Under the pieces are notes generated by a model. That model saw nothing but the letters and a program-made list of their open reading frames with translations. It was not told where the DNA came from and did no database searches. This document shows, piece after piece, positions 20,782-32,340 of a stretch of 64,000 nucleotides of DNA. The stretch is from NCBI GenBank assembly GCA_027487435.1, contig JAIYDP010000272.1:1-64000 (forward strand). The letters run 5' to 3'. This stretch comes from Verrucomicrobiaceae bacterium (lineage in GTDB: Bacteria; Verrucomicrobiota; Verrucomicrobiia; Verrucomicrobiales; Akkermansiaceae). How positions within the stretch are numbered: position 1 is the stretch's first letter; each line of letters opens with the position of its first letter. The translations under genes and the position numbers were made by a program.

Positions 20782-21164
20782 CTTAAAGACCTGTTCGTGT
20801 CGGTCGCACAAACGTCGACGCTCGAGGACACAATCGCCTCTCTTTTCGCCCCAAACGTTTGGAGATGTTATTCAAAGGGGGCCGCTCTTGCGCAACTTGA
20901 GGTTTTGGGCCGCCAACAACTTGGTGATGTGGCCACATCCTCCATCACGCTCAGAAGGGGTGCGGGGCGCTGTTTGAGATGCCAAAAGCTGAAAGAGCCG
21001 CCTTGGATCACTGGAGATTCCTTTTCTGCATGGGGCCCAGCCCCACTCCAACGCCAAGAGAGAGAAAGCTGTACAAAACTGAGGGTAGATTACATTACAT
21101 TACATCAACATCACTGGCCACATCCGTTCGGGTCCTGCAACCTAACTGAACAGGTCTCAAATCA
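20782..21164. other. Unassigned gap between Sfi1-like gene and receptor kinase
   Basis: About 380 bases without a secure gene. The first 180 bases may hold a last exon of the Sfi1-like gene (for example a stretch reading NVWRCYSKGAALAQLEV). Near 21085-21105 there is a short ATTAC-type tandem (acattacattacatc). The kinase gene ends at 21165 on the opposite strand, so this is a convergent 3'-3' region. No RNA gene was recognised. Confidence 0.3.
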
Positions 21165-24100
21165 TTATTGAGACGTTCGAGGCAGCAGGGGGATGCCAGC
21201 GTCACCCGCTTTGGGGTCCCCAAACATTGCCGCGAGGCCCTTTATCGAGCTTAAGATTCCACTCTTAGCATCCTGATGCATCTCCTTCATGCTGATGCTT
21301 GTCTGAAGCTGGAGCGTACCAGCGCCATCGCCCCCATGAGCAACAATTTGTGCTTCAATGCCTTCAAGAATCTCGTGGAACGACGGCCTCTCACTTGGGT
21401 CGCTTGCCCAGCACTTTGTCATCAAGTCCTTGTACCAAGGAGGTACGTCCGGTGGCACAACTGGTCTGCCCCCGCTAGTAACGTACTCAATGACCTTGAA
21501 CCGACCCTTTGGGATGTCTGTTGAGTCTTCGTATGGAGTCTTGCGAGTGAGGATCTCCCACATGATGATGCCAAAGCTGTACACGTCCGCTTGGCGTGTG
21601 TAGTGCCCCTCCGAGCTCAGCGCCTCGGGGGCGCACCAAAGTAAAGTCCCTGCGGTTTCAGATGCGAGCGCGCGTGCGGCGGGGGGGGACAGAGAGCTCA
21701 CCCATCATCGCCGTGAGGGTCGTCGACTCGCCACGGCTCTGCCCGAAGTCTGCGACTTTACAAAGCATGTCTTCTGCGACAAGGACGTTGAGGCTCTTCA
21801 AGTCCCTGTGCAGGAGCAGCATCTCATGCACGTGATGCATCCCTCGTGAGATATCCAGCGCAAATCGGAGGCGCATCAGCCACGGCAACGACGTCGAGTG
21901 GTCCTGCAGGATCGCAAATAGCGAACCCCTCGGCATGAACTCCATCACGACACACAGCGGCTTCTGCACGATTCCTGCGCGGTCAGAGGCGGTCGCTGCG
22001 CATCACCAATCAGCTGCACAATGTTGGGGTGGCGTAGGCCCTTGTGAACGCCAACCTCGCGGATGAATTCCGCAGCCTCGCGCTCTGTCAGGCCGTAGTA
22101 CTGCTTCACCGCGACCTTTGTCCGGCGCCATATGCACAACATCACGCGAGCAGACGCGCCAGAGGAAATGTCCCGCAAGACTTCGATATCTTCAAACTTG
22201 ATGAGCAATGACCGATCGATCAAATCGCCGACTGATGGGTCCCCACTGCTGCGGCCTAGGGACGCATAATTCTTGAGGATGTTTGAAATCAAATGCTCTC
22301 GCCGCCGGAGGTAAAGCCTTCGCGCCCACAAAAGAAGGAGGACGAGGGCGATAACGCCAATCAGGACGGCGCCAGTGATGATGCCTGCAAACGAAAATAC
22401 GACAACGGGTCCTATTTGTCCGGACAATGCGTCAACGCGGACAAGAAACACATGGGGGCCTGCTGACTGAGTGAAAAAAGAGCAAATGAGGGCTGTGGCG
22501 AGGGTCTCATTTGCTCCAGGGCAGGAAATTTGTAAATTCGGGGAAGATATGGAGAAGCCGCTGCCACGGATTGCAGTGGCTTGGCCCATGCTGTTCATGA
22601 ACTGCAGCGCAAAAGTCGTCAGCACGCCCGTGACGGGGATGAAGCCATCGATGAGGGAGATGCGGGTGAGGGTGAGGTCCAACTCAGAGAGGGCAAAGTC
22701 GATTGTCGCGGACACACAACAAGGGGACTGCGCGAGAAACTCGACGCCAACTTCGATTGGCTCCCCGTCCACAAGCGGAAAGTCCGTGTGGGAGAGAACG
22801 AACGAGACTGCCTCGCCGCGGTTTAAGACTGTCCGCCCTGTCCGCATTGTGCCGACAATTCCTTCGAACACAGCAGGGCCAGATATGGCGCTCAGATTCA
22901 GGGTGGCCGACATCGCAGAGGTGGGCCAGGGCTGGAGGCGAACGCGGGAGGATGACGGCCCACAGCTGCAGGCGGCGGCAAATAGTGAAGGAGGGGGTAG
23001 CGGGACAAGGAGAGTGGAAGAGCAGTTGGAGGACAGACTGACGGTCGTTGCAAGAGGGGGTAGGTTGATTTGTGAGGGGATGGGGCACGATATCAGCGCC
23101 GGAGTGCAAAAGGCTGATGTGTCGAACGATAGCGGCGCCATGGTGGAGAAATTGGCCATACCAAGGAAGAGACAGCCCAAGAAATATGCGGGTGATGGGG
23201 CGAAAATGAAAGTGGGCACATCAATGGTCACAGCGTGATTGGGCCCCTCAGTGTCGAATACACAGCCCTCAAAGAGGTTTGTGCGCGCACTTGTAACGAC
23301 TGCAGAGCCGCTGATTGCAGTCACGTTACGAAAGGAGACAGCGCGAAATCGAAGGGCGCTTGCTAATTGACAGAAAACAGCGCCTCCTGAGAGCGAATGG
23401 GAGTTCAAAAGCATTGAGTCAAACGCGCTGAAAGAGAGCGAAACGACGGTGACTGATCCTCCAGAGCCTCTGGGGGTAGAGTTGCTGTCGAGAGTACATC
23501 CACTTAAATCAAACGCTGCAGGGCCAGAGCCAATGGCTTGCGCGAAAATTGCTCCGCCAGTCCCTGAATCACCAACAACGGAGTTGCGGAAGAAGCTGCA
23601 TCCTCTTGCAGATGACGTCGCACCGTTGGGAACTGTGAGAGAAAGTGCACCGCCGTTAAAGGAAGCTGTATTTTCGGTGAAAGAGGAATCCTGTTCCCAT
23701 CAATAAACAAACAGATAAACAAACCAGAATTTTGAGCTCAAGAGTGCTTTCGATCGCTCCACCGGCCCCCTGTACTTCAAGAACACTATTTCTCAAAAAT
23801 CTTGAGGACGAGATCACAGATGTGCCACCTATGCCATCGAGGCTTTCCACGTACAATGCGCCACCTCCTGAAGCGGCTACGTTCCTCGAAAACGTGCAAT
23901 TGTGCACATGAAAAAATCTAATAAGAACAGCAAGAATAGCTCCACCCCTTCCTCCGTCAGTCGTGGATCGGTCTAGAGAGCTCAGTATTGCAGAGCAGTC
24001 CTCAACCACAACCCCAGTTACGTTGAGATACAAGGAAGAGAACGCAGCGATGGCCCCCCCCGACACTGCACTGCAATTCCTGAAAATAGAGTCCGACACT

Positions 24101-26134
24101 CTCACATCTCCACTTGCGCTATAGATGCATCCTCCGGATGAAGAGCAAGTGTTGTTTTCAAAATGGCAATTTTCAACGATGAGACTTCCGCCTGTTTTCG
24201 CCACGGCAGCCCCCTGAGTCGACGCAAAGTTGTTCGAAAAAGTGCCTGATTGAGTAAGCCAAACAAATACGAATAGACGCACATGAGCGCATCGCAATGG
24301 TGCTGCCAGACAAGGACAGAGTCCCGCCGAACGATTGCGGCGCAATGAGCGCTCGGTTCCAGCGGAACGCGGAGGCAGTGATCGAGACGTTGGCAGTGAG
24401 GGTCGTGAGGCAGCTTGAGGATAGGAGCGTTGCCGTGTTGTTCTCAAACGCGCAGGCAGTGATGTCGGAGACTCCGTTCTGAATAAAAAGCGCAGCCCCG
24501 ATGCTGTTGATGAACAATGTCCGCGAATAGGCTGTCGTTGAGATAAGCGCCGCAACTGCAGCGCCGTTGCCACCGCAAACGTTGCTGTCAAAAGTGCACT
24601 CGTCAATAATCACATGCGAGCTCTGGGTTACGATGGCGCCACCCCCCTGATTCGGATTGAGCGCAACATTCGACAAGAAGGACGAATTGCGAACACTCAG
24701 AAATGACTCAGCGAGGCCAAACCCGACAAAGATAGCGCCTCCGGTTGCAGCAGAGTTGTTATAGAAGAGGCAATCTGTTACGTTAACAGACCCACCCTTG
24801 AGGGTCAGCGCCGCCCCAACAAAAGCTCTATTCGACAAAAATCTGGACCCCTCGACTTGCACAATGCAACCCTCCCCCACAGAGATGGCTGAGTCGCTCC
24901 CCGAGGAGAAGCTGCAAGACGTGACGAGCGCTGCGCCACCCACGCAGTTGATGGCGTGGGAAGATGACGCGACGAAAGAGGAATTCGAGAGGAGGAGGGT
25001 TGCGCCAGCCAAGACGAAGCCGGAGGAGGACGCGGACCCCCTTGAGCTGGTGTTGTTTCGAAAAATGAGGTTTGCTGCCACCACTTGGCAATTTTGAAGG
25101 ATGATGGCGCCTACAAACGAGTCCCCAACAGCGCCGTTTAAAATTGTCAGTAAGCGCAAGGTCCATGACCCTTTAAATATAACAAATGCGCTGCCGCCCT
25201 TTTCCGCGAAGTTGTTGTAGAAAGTAGAATTAAAAACAAAACCCTGCCTCGACGCCAGCCCGAGCGCTCCTCCAGCACCAACGCCTGGGCCTCTTGCGAC
25301 GTTGTTGGTGAACGTGGACCCCAAGAGCAGAGCGACGCCGTCCTTATCGTCGTCCATAAACAGAGCCCCAGCGGTCGCGGCGTTGTTTGAAAAGGCGCAA
25401 TCCGAGACACGAGAAGATGAAGCTGCTCTGACGTAGACTGCCCCACCGTAAACAAGCGCAGAGTTGTCCAAGAAGGTCGAAGATGTGATGGATACGTCAT
25501 ATCCTGCGAGAAAAGCAGCCCCACCTCGATTTGAAGCTGAATTTGAAGAAAACGTGGAATTGGCGATGGCCATCGTTGCGAAGGAGTTGTTGAGAAACAA
25601 TGCGCCTCCATGGCCTGAAGTGGAGCACTTTGTGAAGACTGAGTTGGTGATGGAGATAGTCGAGGGTTGGGAAGAGTTCATGACGATTGCTGATGATGAA
25701 ATGTCATCAAAGTTGGCAAAGTCAATCGCCAGTGAGGACACTCTATGTATGTGGATAACGGGAGCAGAGGAGTTGAAAATGCTGACGCAATTGAGAGAAA
25801 TCGAAAGGTTTGGGGTATCTCCAGCATGGATCAGGCCGTTGAGGGCAAACAAAGAAGTGGGTGCCGCACAGTCTGAAGAAGACACCCAAACGCGTGTCAA
25901 TAAGGCCGAACGAATAGAAATCGGGGTGGAAACGTGCAAGAGATGAGACTGGGTCGTAACGTAGAGCTCATCGCACGCGTCCTGCGCAATGAACGCACGG
26001 GAGAGGCTCTGAAACGGAAATGAAGAATTTCCTGAGAAATCGTCGCTTCCTGCCGCTCCGTCGACAAAGAATGAACAGTTCAAGAGCGCGTCAGAGGCAG
26101 ACGCCAGCAGCAGGCAGGCAAAGAGGGACCTCAT
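21165..26134 (-). CDS. Receptor-like TKL protein kinase with Pmp-type beta-helix ectodomain
   Basis: A single-pass receptor kinase of about 1550 residues. The start at 26134 gives a signal peptide (MRSLFACLLLASASDA). The ectodomain is a long parallel beta-helix with repeated GGA-(I/L/V/A) and F-x-x-N units (GGALFLNN, GGAAFLAG, GGAVYV, GGAIFVG, GGAIVT, GGALYVE), as in chlamydial Pmp proteins and protist adhesins. A transmembrane helix (FAGIITGAVLIGVIALVLLL) lies near 22340-22400, followed by a basic stop-transfer. The kinase has VAVKQ (Lys), HRDLKSLNVLV (catalytic loop), ADFGQSR, TLLWCAPEA and DVYSFGIIMWEIL, typical of the TKL group and likely active. At least four introns were placed: near 24240-24280, a 34-nt one near 23695, a 32-nt one near 21985 and one of about 51 nt near 21655-21706. 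The ligand is unknown. Confidence 0.8.
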
Positions 26135-26234
26135 GTTGTCGCCAGTGTCCCCCTGACTTTGACGTTGACTAGCGGCGGGAAACGCGACACGACTGTACAT
26201 CAACTAAAAAATGCAGCACTACAGCGAAAGGGGA

Positions 26235-27900
26235 CTACTGCGTCCTCTTAATTATGTTCTTGGAAAGGAGCATGGAGAACCCAAAGGAAACGAGGAGGAA
26301 GACATTGCAGGCGACGAAGACGAAGTGGAAGTCAAATGGAAATGGCATGCCGCTGCTGACTGACCAAGAAAAGAGAGAGCCAGCGAGCGCTGGAGCAAAA
26401 GCAGAGAAGAGGGCTGCCATTGATTGTGAGACTCCATTTACGGTGCCGATGTGCGAGCGAGGCCCAGCGTTGTTTATCTGCAAACGTTAGCATGCGGTCA
26501 AGGAAGTAGCCCAAACCATCAACATGACCGATGTGAACGCTGTCGAGAAGCAGCATACTCGGAAAATGATCAGGAGCACGAGCAATATTGGCAGCAAAAT
26601 TTTGGATTGACCTGCATTTTTGGCGAACGAGTTCAAAAACGGCAATGCAATGGTGGCTGGGATGCTCATGAGCACAGCGAAGCGAAAGAGGATCAAAGCA
26701 CCAAAGCGCCTCTCGATTCGGTAGAAAACCAAAAGTTGCCAGAGGACGAGGGTGGTACCAGCTGCGATTGAAAAATATCCGATCTCCTGAGCCAAGTTAG
26801 ACAAAAAACAAGAGACCGAACTTGGGACGAAAACGAAAGCCCCCCCTCCTTCGAACTTAGGCTTGTCCACAACGGAAACGCTTCGTCGACCATGATGGCG
26901 GTCAGCCGAAGCAAGCAATACGCGAGAATGGAACAAATGACGTTCTTAGATTTGACAGCAGCCCAATTGCTCTCGGATGTTCTCTTTGATGGCCCCTCGT
27001 CATCAAACTGTTTGTACGTCGTCGACCTCCGAAGGCAGGACAACCATTTCCGCTTTGGCTTTTCCGTTGCAGTCGGCAGAAGCTCTACGCCATCAAACGA
27101 CTCCATCTCCTTCTTTTCGTCGGATTGCGGTGATGACACCTCTTCTTTTTCATCTTCGCCACCCTCAGGAATAACCGCCCCAGACTCTGACGACTCTTCC
27201 ATGACAACGACAGCCGAAATCTCTTCGTTTGAAGGAGCTTTTCGCTTCCGTCGAGTTGGAGGCTCTGGTAGATGCTTCAACCCGACCATAAAGCCAACCA
27301 AGGAAATGGACGCAATGATCAAACAGGGAAGGAGGTAGGGAAACTGACCGAAAAGGCCATTATGGGAGAAGAGGAAGGGGTACTTCGTTGCGGGCTCAGA
27401 CATGAGGCCACCAACCATTGGACCGATAATAACTCCAATGCCCCAACAGAGGGATATTACGCTCATACCTCGACCTTCGTTTGTCTCATCAGTGATATCT
27501 GCCATATAACATTTCGCAACGCCGATATTTCCTGCAAAGTAAGAGAGTAGTGGAGACGAATAAAACCATTCAAAAGACCACAGGAAGCTCGCACAATGAT
27601 CGAAAACGGAAGGCTCCTGCTGAGGCCAAAAAGAATGGTAGTGATGACATTTCCTGATACGCCTAATAAAAGAATCGGCCGTCTGCCATAAATGTCGGAA
27701 AATCGTCCCCAAAGAAAGCTGAGAAGTTAATGGAGATGTGTATAGATGACCTGCTCAAAAATTGTGCAAGCATGAAGCTGGACGCAATCGTTCCCGCATA
27801 ATAACCAATGCTCTTTTCGTCTTTGGCAACATTGAAAGACTTGACCAAGAAAGGAATGAAAGGGAACAAGAACGTAGCTGAGAGGCCTGTAGAAATCAGT
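26235..27900 (-). CDS. MFS transporter, ZIFL/DHA1-like
   Basis: A major facilitator with recognisable blocks. The first is FPFIPFLVKSFNVAKDE followed by GYYAGTIASSFMLAQFL. Next come GVAKCYMADITDETNEG and ISLCWGIGVIIGPMVGGLM, which resemble ZIFL (zinc-induced facilitator-like) and fungal TPO/DHA1 drug:H+ antiporters. A long acidic, Ser-rich cytosolic loop (about 100 residues, EEVSSPQSDEKKEMES) separates the two halves. The second half includes VDEAFPLWTSLS and ends SMLLSKNIIKRTQ. Several introns interrupt it (frame changes near 26485, 26800 and 27540-27700). The N-terminal first helix was not located; exon 1 lies between about 27870 and 28110. Substrate is unknown; a plasma or vacuolar membrane location is inferred. 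Confidence 0.7.
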
Positions 27901-28119
27901 CGTACAGCAGCGATAAGAATCGGGTGTTACTTTCAGTTAAAAGAACACAGCAAAGAACAAATATTTGCTTTTTTGGCAACGGTGTGGGCGTGACGGAAAC
28001 TTTTGTCACCTCCGAGCCAGACATCTGCAAAATAACAGATATGTAAATTAGAGAATTTTATTGTCAATTGTGTCGCTGTAAACGTGTTCCCCATTCGACC
28101 GATCGGGCGTGATGACAAG

Positions 28120-29696
28120 TCACAAATGACCCATGACAACGTGAAATGAGCGCAAATGGTCAACTTCTAAAATGGCTCGAATTGTTGAGAACACCAAATC
28201 AGGGCGCATGTCTGGCTGCAGAGCGAAGACGTCGCGGGGTGGACTCGACTTGTGGCAGAGAACAATCAGCAGCGCTTCCAACTCGTCAGCATTTCTCATG
28301 ACATATTTGCTGTTTCCGAAATCCATGGCGATTGAGCATCCTCCTCGAGTTGAAGGTGAGCAGCCACATGTTGTTACCTGAGGAACTCCACAAATCGAAG
28401 CTGCAGCTAAGGCGTGTGAATGTAAACTTGTCAGAGATTACCAAACGTGCTATGTCCGCTGAAACCTGTCGGATCGAACACAACTGACGATGACGCTAAC
28501 TGCGTACAGGTCAGTGTCTTTGAAAACGGAGTCCATGTGATTCTCGACAATGATCCAGGCAATACTGCGTCGAATGCTTTCCCTACATTTTCTGGCAGCA
28601 TAGGATGCATGGTCGGGAAGCTTTTGAAGGTCACGGCGCTACGATGGCAGCGAGCCAACAGAGCTGATAGTATGTTGAAGTCTTCGAGAGAAAATTTGAA
28701 AGGTTGATTGATGAATCCGACACGAAATTCAGAATCGTTGAGCCCCCCTTTATTGCCGCTACGAGAGGCATGAATCCATTCGACCAATGATACGATATTG
28801 TAGGGGAAAACTAAGCTTTTGGCAATGCCCGACTGCTGGCTTGCAAACTCTGGGGGCAGCGATATTTTGTCCGTCAGAAAATAGTCATGAATATGCATTG
28901 AAGATGGACCAAGGAAACCCATTCCACCAATCTGCAGATAGGACACGCGTTGTGACAGAAGCAACCGATGCTCGGTCAGAGTCAAGGAGTCAACGTCGAG
29001 CAAGACACTTAGTTGAAGTGAAGAAACGAGAGACGCTGAACGCGAAATACCTTGAGGGTCCAGAGTTAATTTCTGAGGACACAGCGAAGACAAAGACTCG
29101 TTCGAGCGGAATGACAAACAGATGAGGTTTACATGATTGCGAAGATTTCTGACCAAGAATTCTTGAATCTTGTAATGAGGATGACTAAACGGCATGGAAC
29201 TCAAAACGGCAACCGTGATAGAGCGGCCGTGGTCGGTCTGTCTCAACGGACGAAAGTCAGAATTCAACACTCGTGCAATTAGAATGGCTTGGGCATGCCA
29301 AGACAGCACTGAGAGTGCTGAAAATAAGTTAATGTCATCTACAGTATCAAGATCAGGGAATCCTTCTGAGGCACGTTTCTGCAATCGTCGACTCAAAGTT
29401 GAACTGAGGTTGACATCCCCAAACTGGCGAGAGAAATGAATGCTACAAAAGAGGCCAAAAAAAGAATCAGAAAGGACATGTTCGATGAGGCAGCATCGAT
29501 AGGCGAGGCGGAAATGCGCAACATGTGCGAAAAATCTGCAAGCATCTTTTCGGAATGATGAGTCCGTTCGTACCAAGCATTGGAGTCCCCGAAAGCGATC
29601 AGACAGATTAATCGTAGGATTTTCGATTGAGTTCGTGACATCGAGAACCCACCCATTGACGGATATTATTGCAAACAATAAAACAATCCAAGTCAT
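28120..29696 (-). CDS. OGT/SPINDLY-like (GT41) glycosyltransferase with signal peptide, no TPRs
   Basis: The reading resembles the C-terminal catalytic half of O-GlcNAc transferase. Corresponding blocks are PFSHPHYKIQEFL, LLDVDSLTLTEHRLL, SYLQIGGMGFLGPSSMHIHDY with DKISLPPEF, VGFINQPFKFSLEDF (its Lys falls where the OGT uridine-binding Lys lies) and GHSTFASICGVPQVT (OGT GHTT... block). The last match appears only after removing a roughly 43-nt intron near 28395-28440, which supports the call. The start at 29696 (MTWIVLLFAIISVNGW) looks like a signal peptide or anchor. No TPR repeats are encoded. An alternative N-terminal exon reading (around 29440-29600, SNAWYERTHHSEKML) is also plausible, so the first 100 residues are uncertain. 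GT41 enzymes normally work in cytosol or nucleus, so a secretory form would be unusual. Confidence 0.6.
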
Positions 29697-29749
29697 GCAT
29701 CCTCCACTCAAATTTCTTTGTAACAATAGTTTGTTAATCTCACTTGATT

Positions 29750-29762
29750 ACGTGTCCATGGC
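29750..29762 (+). promoter_or_regulatory. 13-nt start-codon element shared by two proteasome genes
   Basis: The bases ACGTGTCCATGGC surround the RPT4 start codon (ATG 29758-29760). The identical 13-mer surrounds the RPN9 start at 45456-45468. Other genes in the window whose starts I could place do not have it. It might be a promoter or translation-initiation element, or chance. Confidence 0.3.
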
Positions 29763-31211
29763 TTCGATTGATCCGAGGGAGAAGTCGCTGAGCGATTACA
29801 GAAGAAAGCTTTTGGAGCATAGAGAAGTTAGCTCACGTGTTGGAGCAGGTTCTTGTTCTGTTGTCGTATTTCTGAAACAGTAGCACGTGAGAAGGTGAAG
29901 ACGCTCAATTCTCAATACGACAAAACTGAAGACGACCTGAAAGCTTTGCAAAGCGTTGGCCAAATCATCGGCGAAGTTCTGCGCCAGTTGGATGAGGAAA
30001 AATGTCACATTATCTGTTGTTATTTCTCTTACTGTGTAGTTATCGTGAAGGCATCCAGTGGGCCTCGCTACGTTGTTGGCTGCAGGAGCAAAGTAGACAG
30101 GTCAAAGTTGACACCTGGAACTAGAGTTACTCTGGACATGACAACACTCACAATCATGCGAACGCTTCCTCGCGAAGTCGATCCCACTGTGTTCAATATG
30201 ACGAAGGAAAACCCAGGTAGCGTCGCATACTCTGATGTTGGCGGTCTCTCCAACGAAATTAGACAACTTCGAGAGGTTTTGATCCTTTTCCCCCCTTTGA
30301 TTAGACAGGTTGTCGAACTGCCCATCACGAATCCTGAGCTGTTTGCGAGAGTCGGTATCAAGCCTACGAAAGGTGTTTTGCTGTATGGACCACCAGGAAC
30401 AGGAAAAACATTGCTTGCAAGGGCCATTGCTTCGAATTTGGAGTCAAATTTTCTTAAAGTTGTTGCCTCTGCAATTGTTGACAAATACATTGGGGAGAGT
30501 GCCCGAGTGATTCGAGAAATGTTTAGTATTTCATTTCTTTTGCATTTCTCACTGCACAGCGTATGCAAAGGATCATGAGCCTTGTGTTATTTTTATTGAT
30601 GAGATTGATGCAATTGGCGGTCGCCGATTCTCTGAAGGAACTTCGGCTGATCGCGAGATTCAACGTACTCTCATGGAAGTAGATGATACATTTAGTAATC
30701 TGATTGAGTTAGTTGCTGAACCAGCTTGATGGCTTTGATGAATTGAAACGAGTTAAAGTCATCATGGCAACTAATAGACCCGATGTCTTGGATCCTGCCT
30801 TACTGAGACCTGGACGCCTTGACAGGAAGATCGAGATTGCTCTCCCGAATGAGCAGTCTCGATTAGAAATTCTTAAAATTCATTCGGCCCCTATCGCGAA
30901 ACATGGAGATATCGGTTTGTCGGGTTCCTGTGTGACGAAACGGCGCAGATTTTGATGCGATTGTGAAGTTGGCAGAAGGATTTAATGGGGCGGACATGCG
31001 CAACATCTGTACAGAAGCAGGTTATGACCCCTGCTGTCTCTCTTGACCTGATGAGGCATGTTTGCAATAAGAGCAGAGCGAGACTATGTCACCCAAGAAG
31101 ATTTCATGAAGGCAGTTCGGAAAGTAAGACAGCTTTGAATCGGTGTCTTGACAGCATCAGATGGCTGATCTCAAGAAGCTTGAAACAACAATTAACTATA
31201 ACCAAATCTGA
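29758..31211 (+). CDS. RPT4: 26S proteasome regulatory ATPase subunit RPT4 (PSMC6)
   Basis: An AAA+ ATPase of the 19S base ring that unfolds ubiquitylated substrates. It begins [21 protein letters not shown], then a coiled coil and an OB region ([15 protein letters not shown]). The AAA module has [30 protein letters not shown] (Walker A), [14 protein letters not shown] (Walker B) and [13 protein letters not shown] (arginine finger region). The pore-adjacent and C-terminal parts ([14 protein letters not shown]) are also present. At least six short introns are needed. The last, in AVRK | [10 protein letters not shown], gives the expected RPT4 tail ending TINYNQI with TGA at 31209-31211. The order of blocks and the PREK start favour RPT4 over the five sister subunits. 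The neighbour on the left starts only about 60 bp away on the other strand. Confidence 0.9.
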
Positions 31212-31260
31212 GCTGTATTGATACAATGTACATCTATGCCATCCATTGTTTTCCTCCACT

Positions 31261-31554
31261 TTATTCGAACGCGGGGATTTGAGAGAAACTGTATCCTTCT
31301 CGATTGTGATACGCACAGTACGCAATCCTGGTCATGTACGCTCCTGGTAGGAAAGTGATGGACCCAAGGACAATGAAGCTAATTGACATGGCTTGCCAGG
31401 AGGACTCTGGCCAGTAATACCGAGCGTCAATGACACCAGTGAGAACACAAGATCCAACAATGAGAAGTACTGAGCCGACTACAAAGAGCAAAAGAGCCAG
31501 TAAGATTGCCTTCACGGGCACGTTTTCAACTCTCAATCTTCTCCTCGTCCTCAT
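31261..31554 (-). CDS. TMEM230: TMEM230-like membrane protein
   Basis: A 97-residue protein with two transmembrane helices: VKAILLALLLFVVGSVLLIV and ISFIVLGSITFLPGAYMT. The ending TRIAYCAYHNREGYSFSQIPAF matches the TMEM230/DUF872 hallmark (LPG-x-Y-x-x-R-I-A-Y...GYS...IP). TMEM230 is a trafficking protein of endosomes and secretory vesicles. The start at 31554 (MRTRRRLRVENVP) is short compared with the human protein, which has about 40 residues before the first helix; an upstream exon is possible. It is convergent with RPT4, whose stop is 50 bp away. Confidence 0.82.
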   Translation of the reverse strand: MRTRRRLRVENVPVKAILLALLLFVVGSVLLIVGSCVLTGVIDARYYWPESSWQAMSISFIVLGSITFLPGAYMTRIAYCAYHNREGYSFSQIPAFE

Positions 31555-31640
31555 CGTAAATGTACAAATTAGCCCTTTCTGTCAGAAATTTTGTGGTTCC
31601 TAGCTTTCTACTGACGGTTCAGAACCCCCCCAGCATAACC

Positions 31641-32275
31641 ATGGCAAAGTTTCTCGCAGGGGTATGCTCATTTTGCAGGCCGAAGGTGCTGACAACCCCA
31701 TGCGCAACATCAAAATCGACAAGCTTGTCATCAACATCTCCGTTGGTGAGAGCGGCGATCGTCTGACTCGTGCGGCAAAAGTGCTTGAACAGCTGACTGG
31801 CCAGTCCCCTGTGTTCTCCAAGGGTTTGTGTTCGTTGTGGCGTGCTTACTCTGACAGCTCGCTTCACTGTTCGCAGCTTCGGCATTCGTAGGAATGAAAA
31901 GATTGCTTGCTACGTAACTGTCCGTGGGCAGAAGGCTGAGGAGATCTTGCACAAGGGTCTGCTTGTGAAGGAATTCGAGCTCCGCAAGAAGAATTTCTCT
32001 GACACTGGTTTCCTTTTGATTTATTCTCTTTTGACTTGCTGAAAGGTTGCTTCGGTTTCGGTATCCAGGAGCACATTGACCTGGGTATCAAATACGACCC
32101 CAGCACTGGTATCTACGGTATGGACTTCTTCGTTGTTCTCGCTCGCCCTGGTTTCCGAGTGTCCCGTCGCCGTCATGCCAAGTCTGTCATCGGCAACACT
32201 CATCGTCTTCTCAAGAGCGATGGCATCAAGTGGTTTGAGACCAAATACAACGAATACCTCGCCAAGGTGTTGTAA
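31641..32275 (+). CDS. RPL11: 60S ribosomal protein L11 (uL5)
   Basis: Near-complete uL5. The order is [93 protein letters not shown] and the C-terminal [10 protein letters not shown], with TAA at 32273-32275. Clean introns are at 31824-31857 (34 nt, phase 1) and near 32008-32045 (38 nt, phase 1), each restoring the highly conserved sequence. The start is odd: MAKFLAG at 31641 would need a 17-nt intron (GTATGCTCATTTTGCAG) to reach ADNPM, while an in-frame ATG at 31664 needs none. Codon choice is more biased than in neighbours, as expected for a highly expressed gene. It binds 5S rRNA in the central protuberance. Confidence 0.93.
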
Positions 32276-32340
32276 ATTTGGGACGTGGTGAGTGTGTTCG
32301 GCCATTAAAGAGAAGGGGTTCGATTGCTCAATTTACATAC

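Noticed and set aside
22471-23238. 255-codon plus-strand reading opposite the receptor kinase ectodomain
   Set aside because: It lies antisense to the strongly supported juxtamembrane and ectodomain part and has no recognisable domain.
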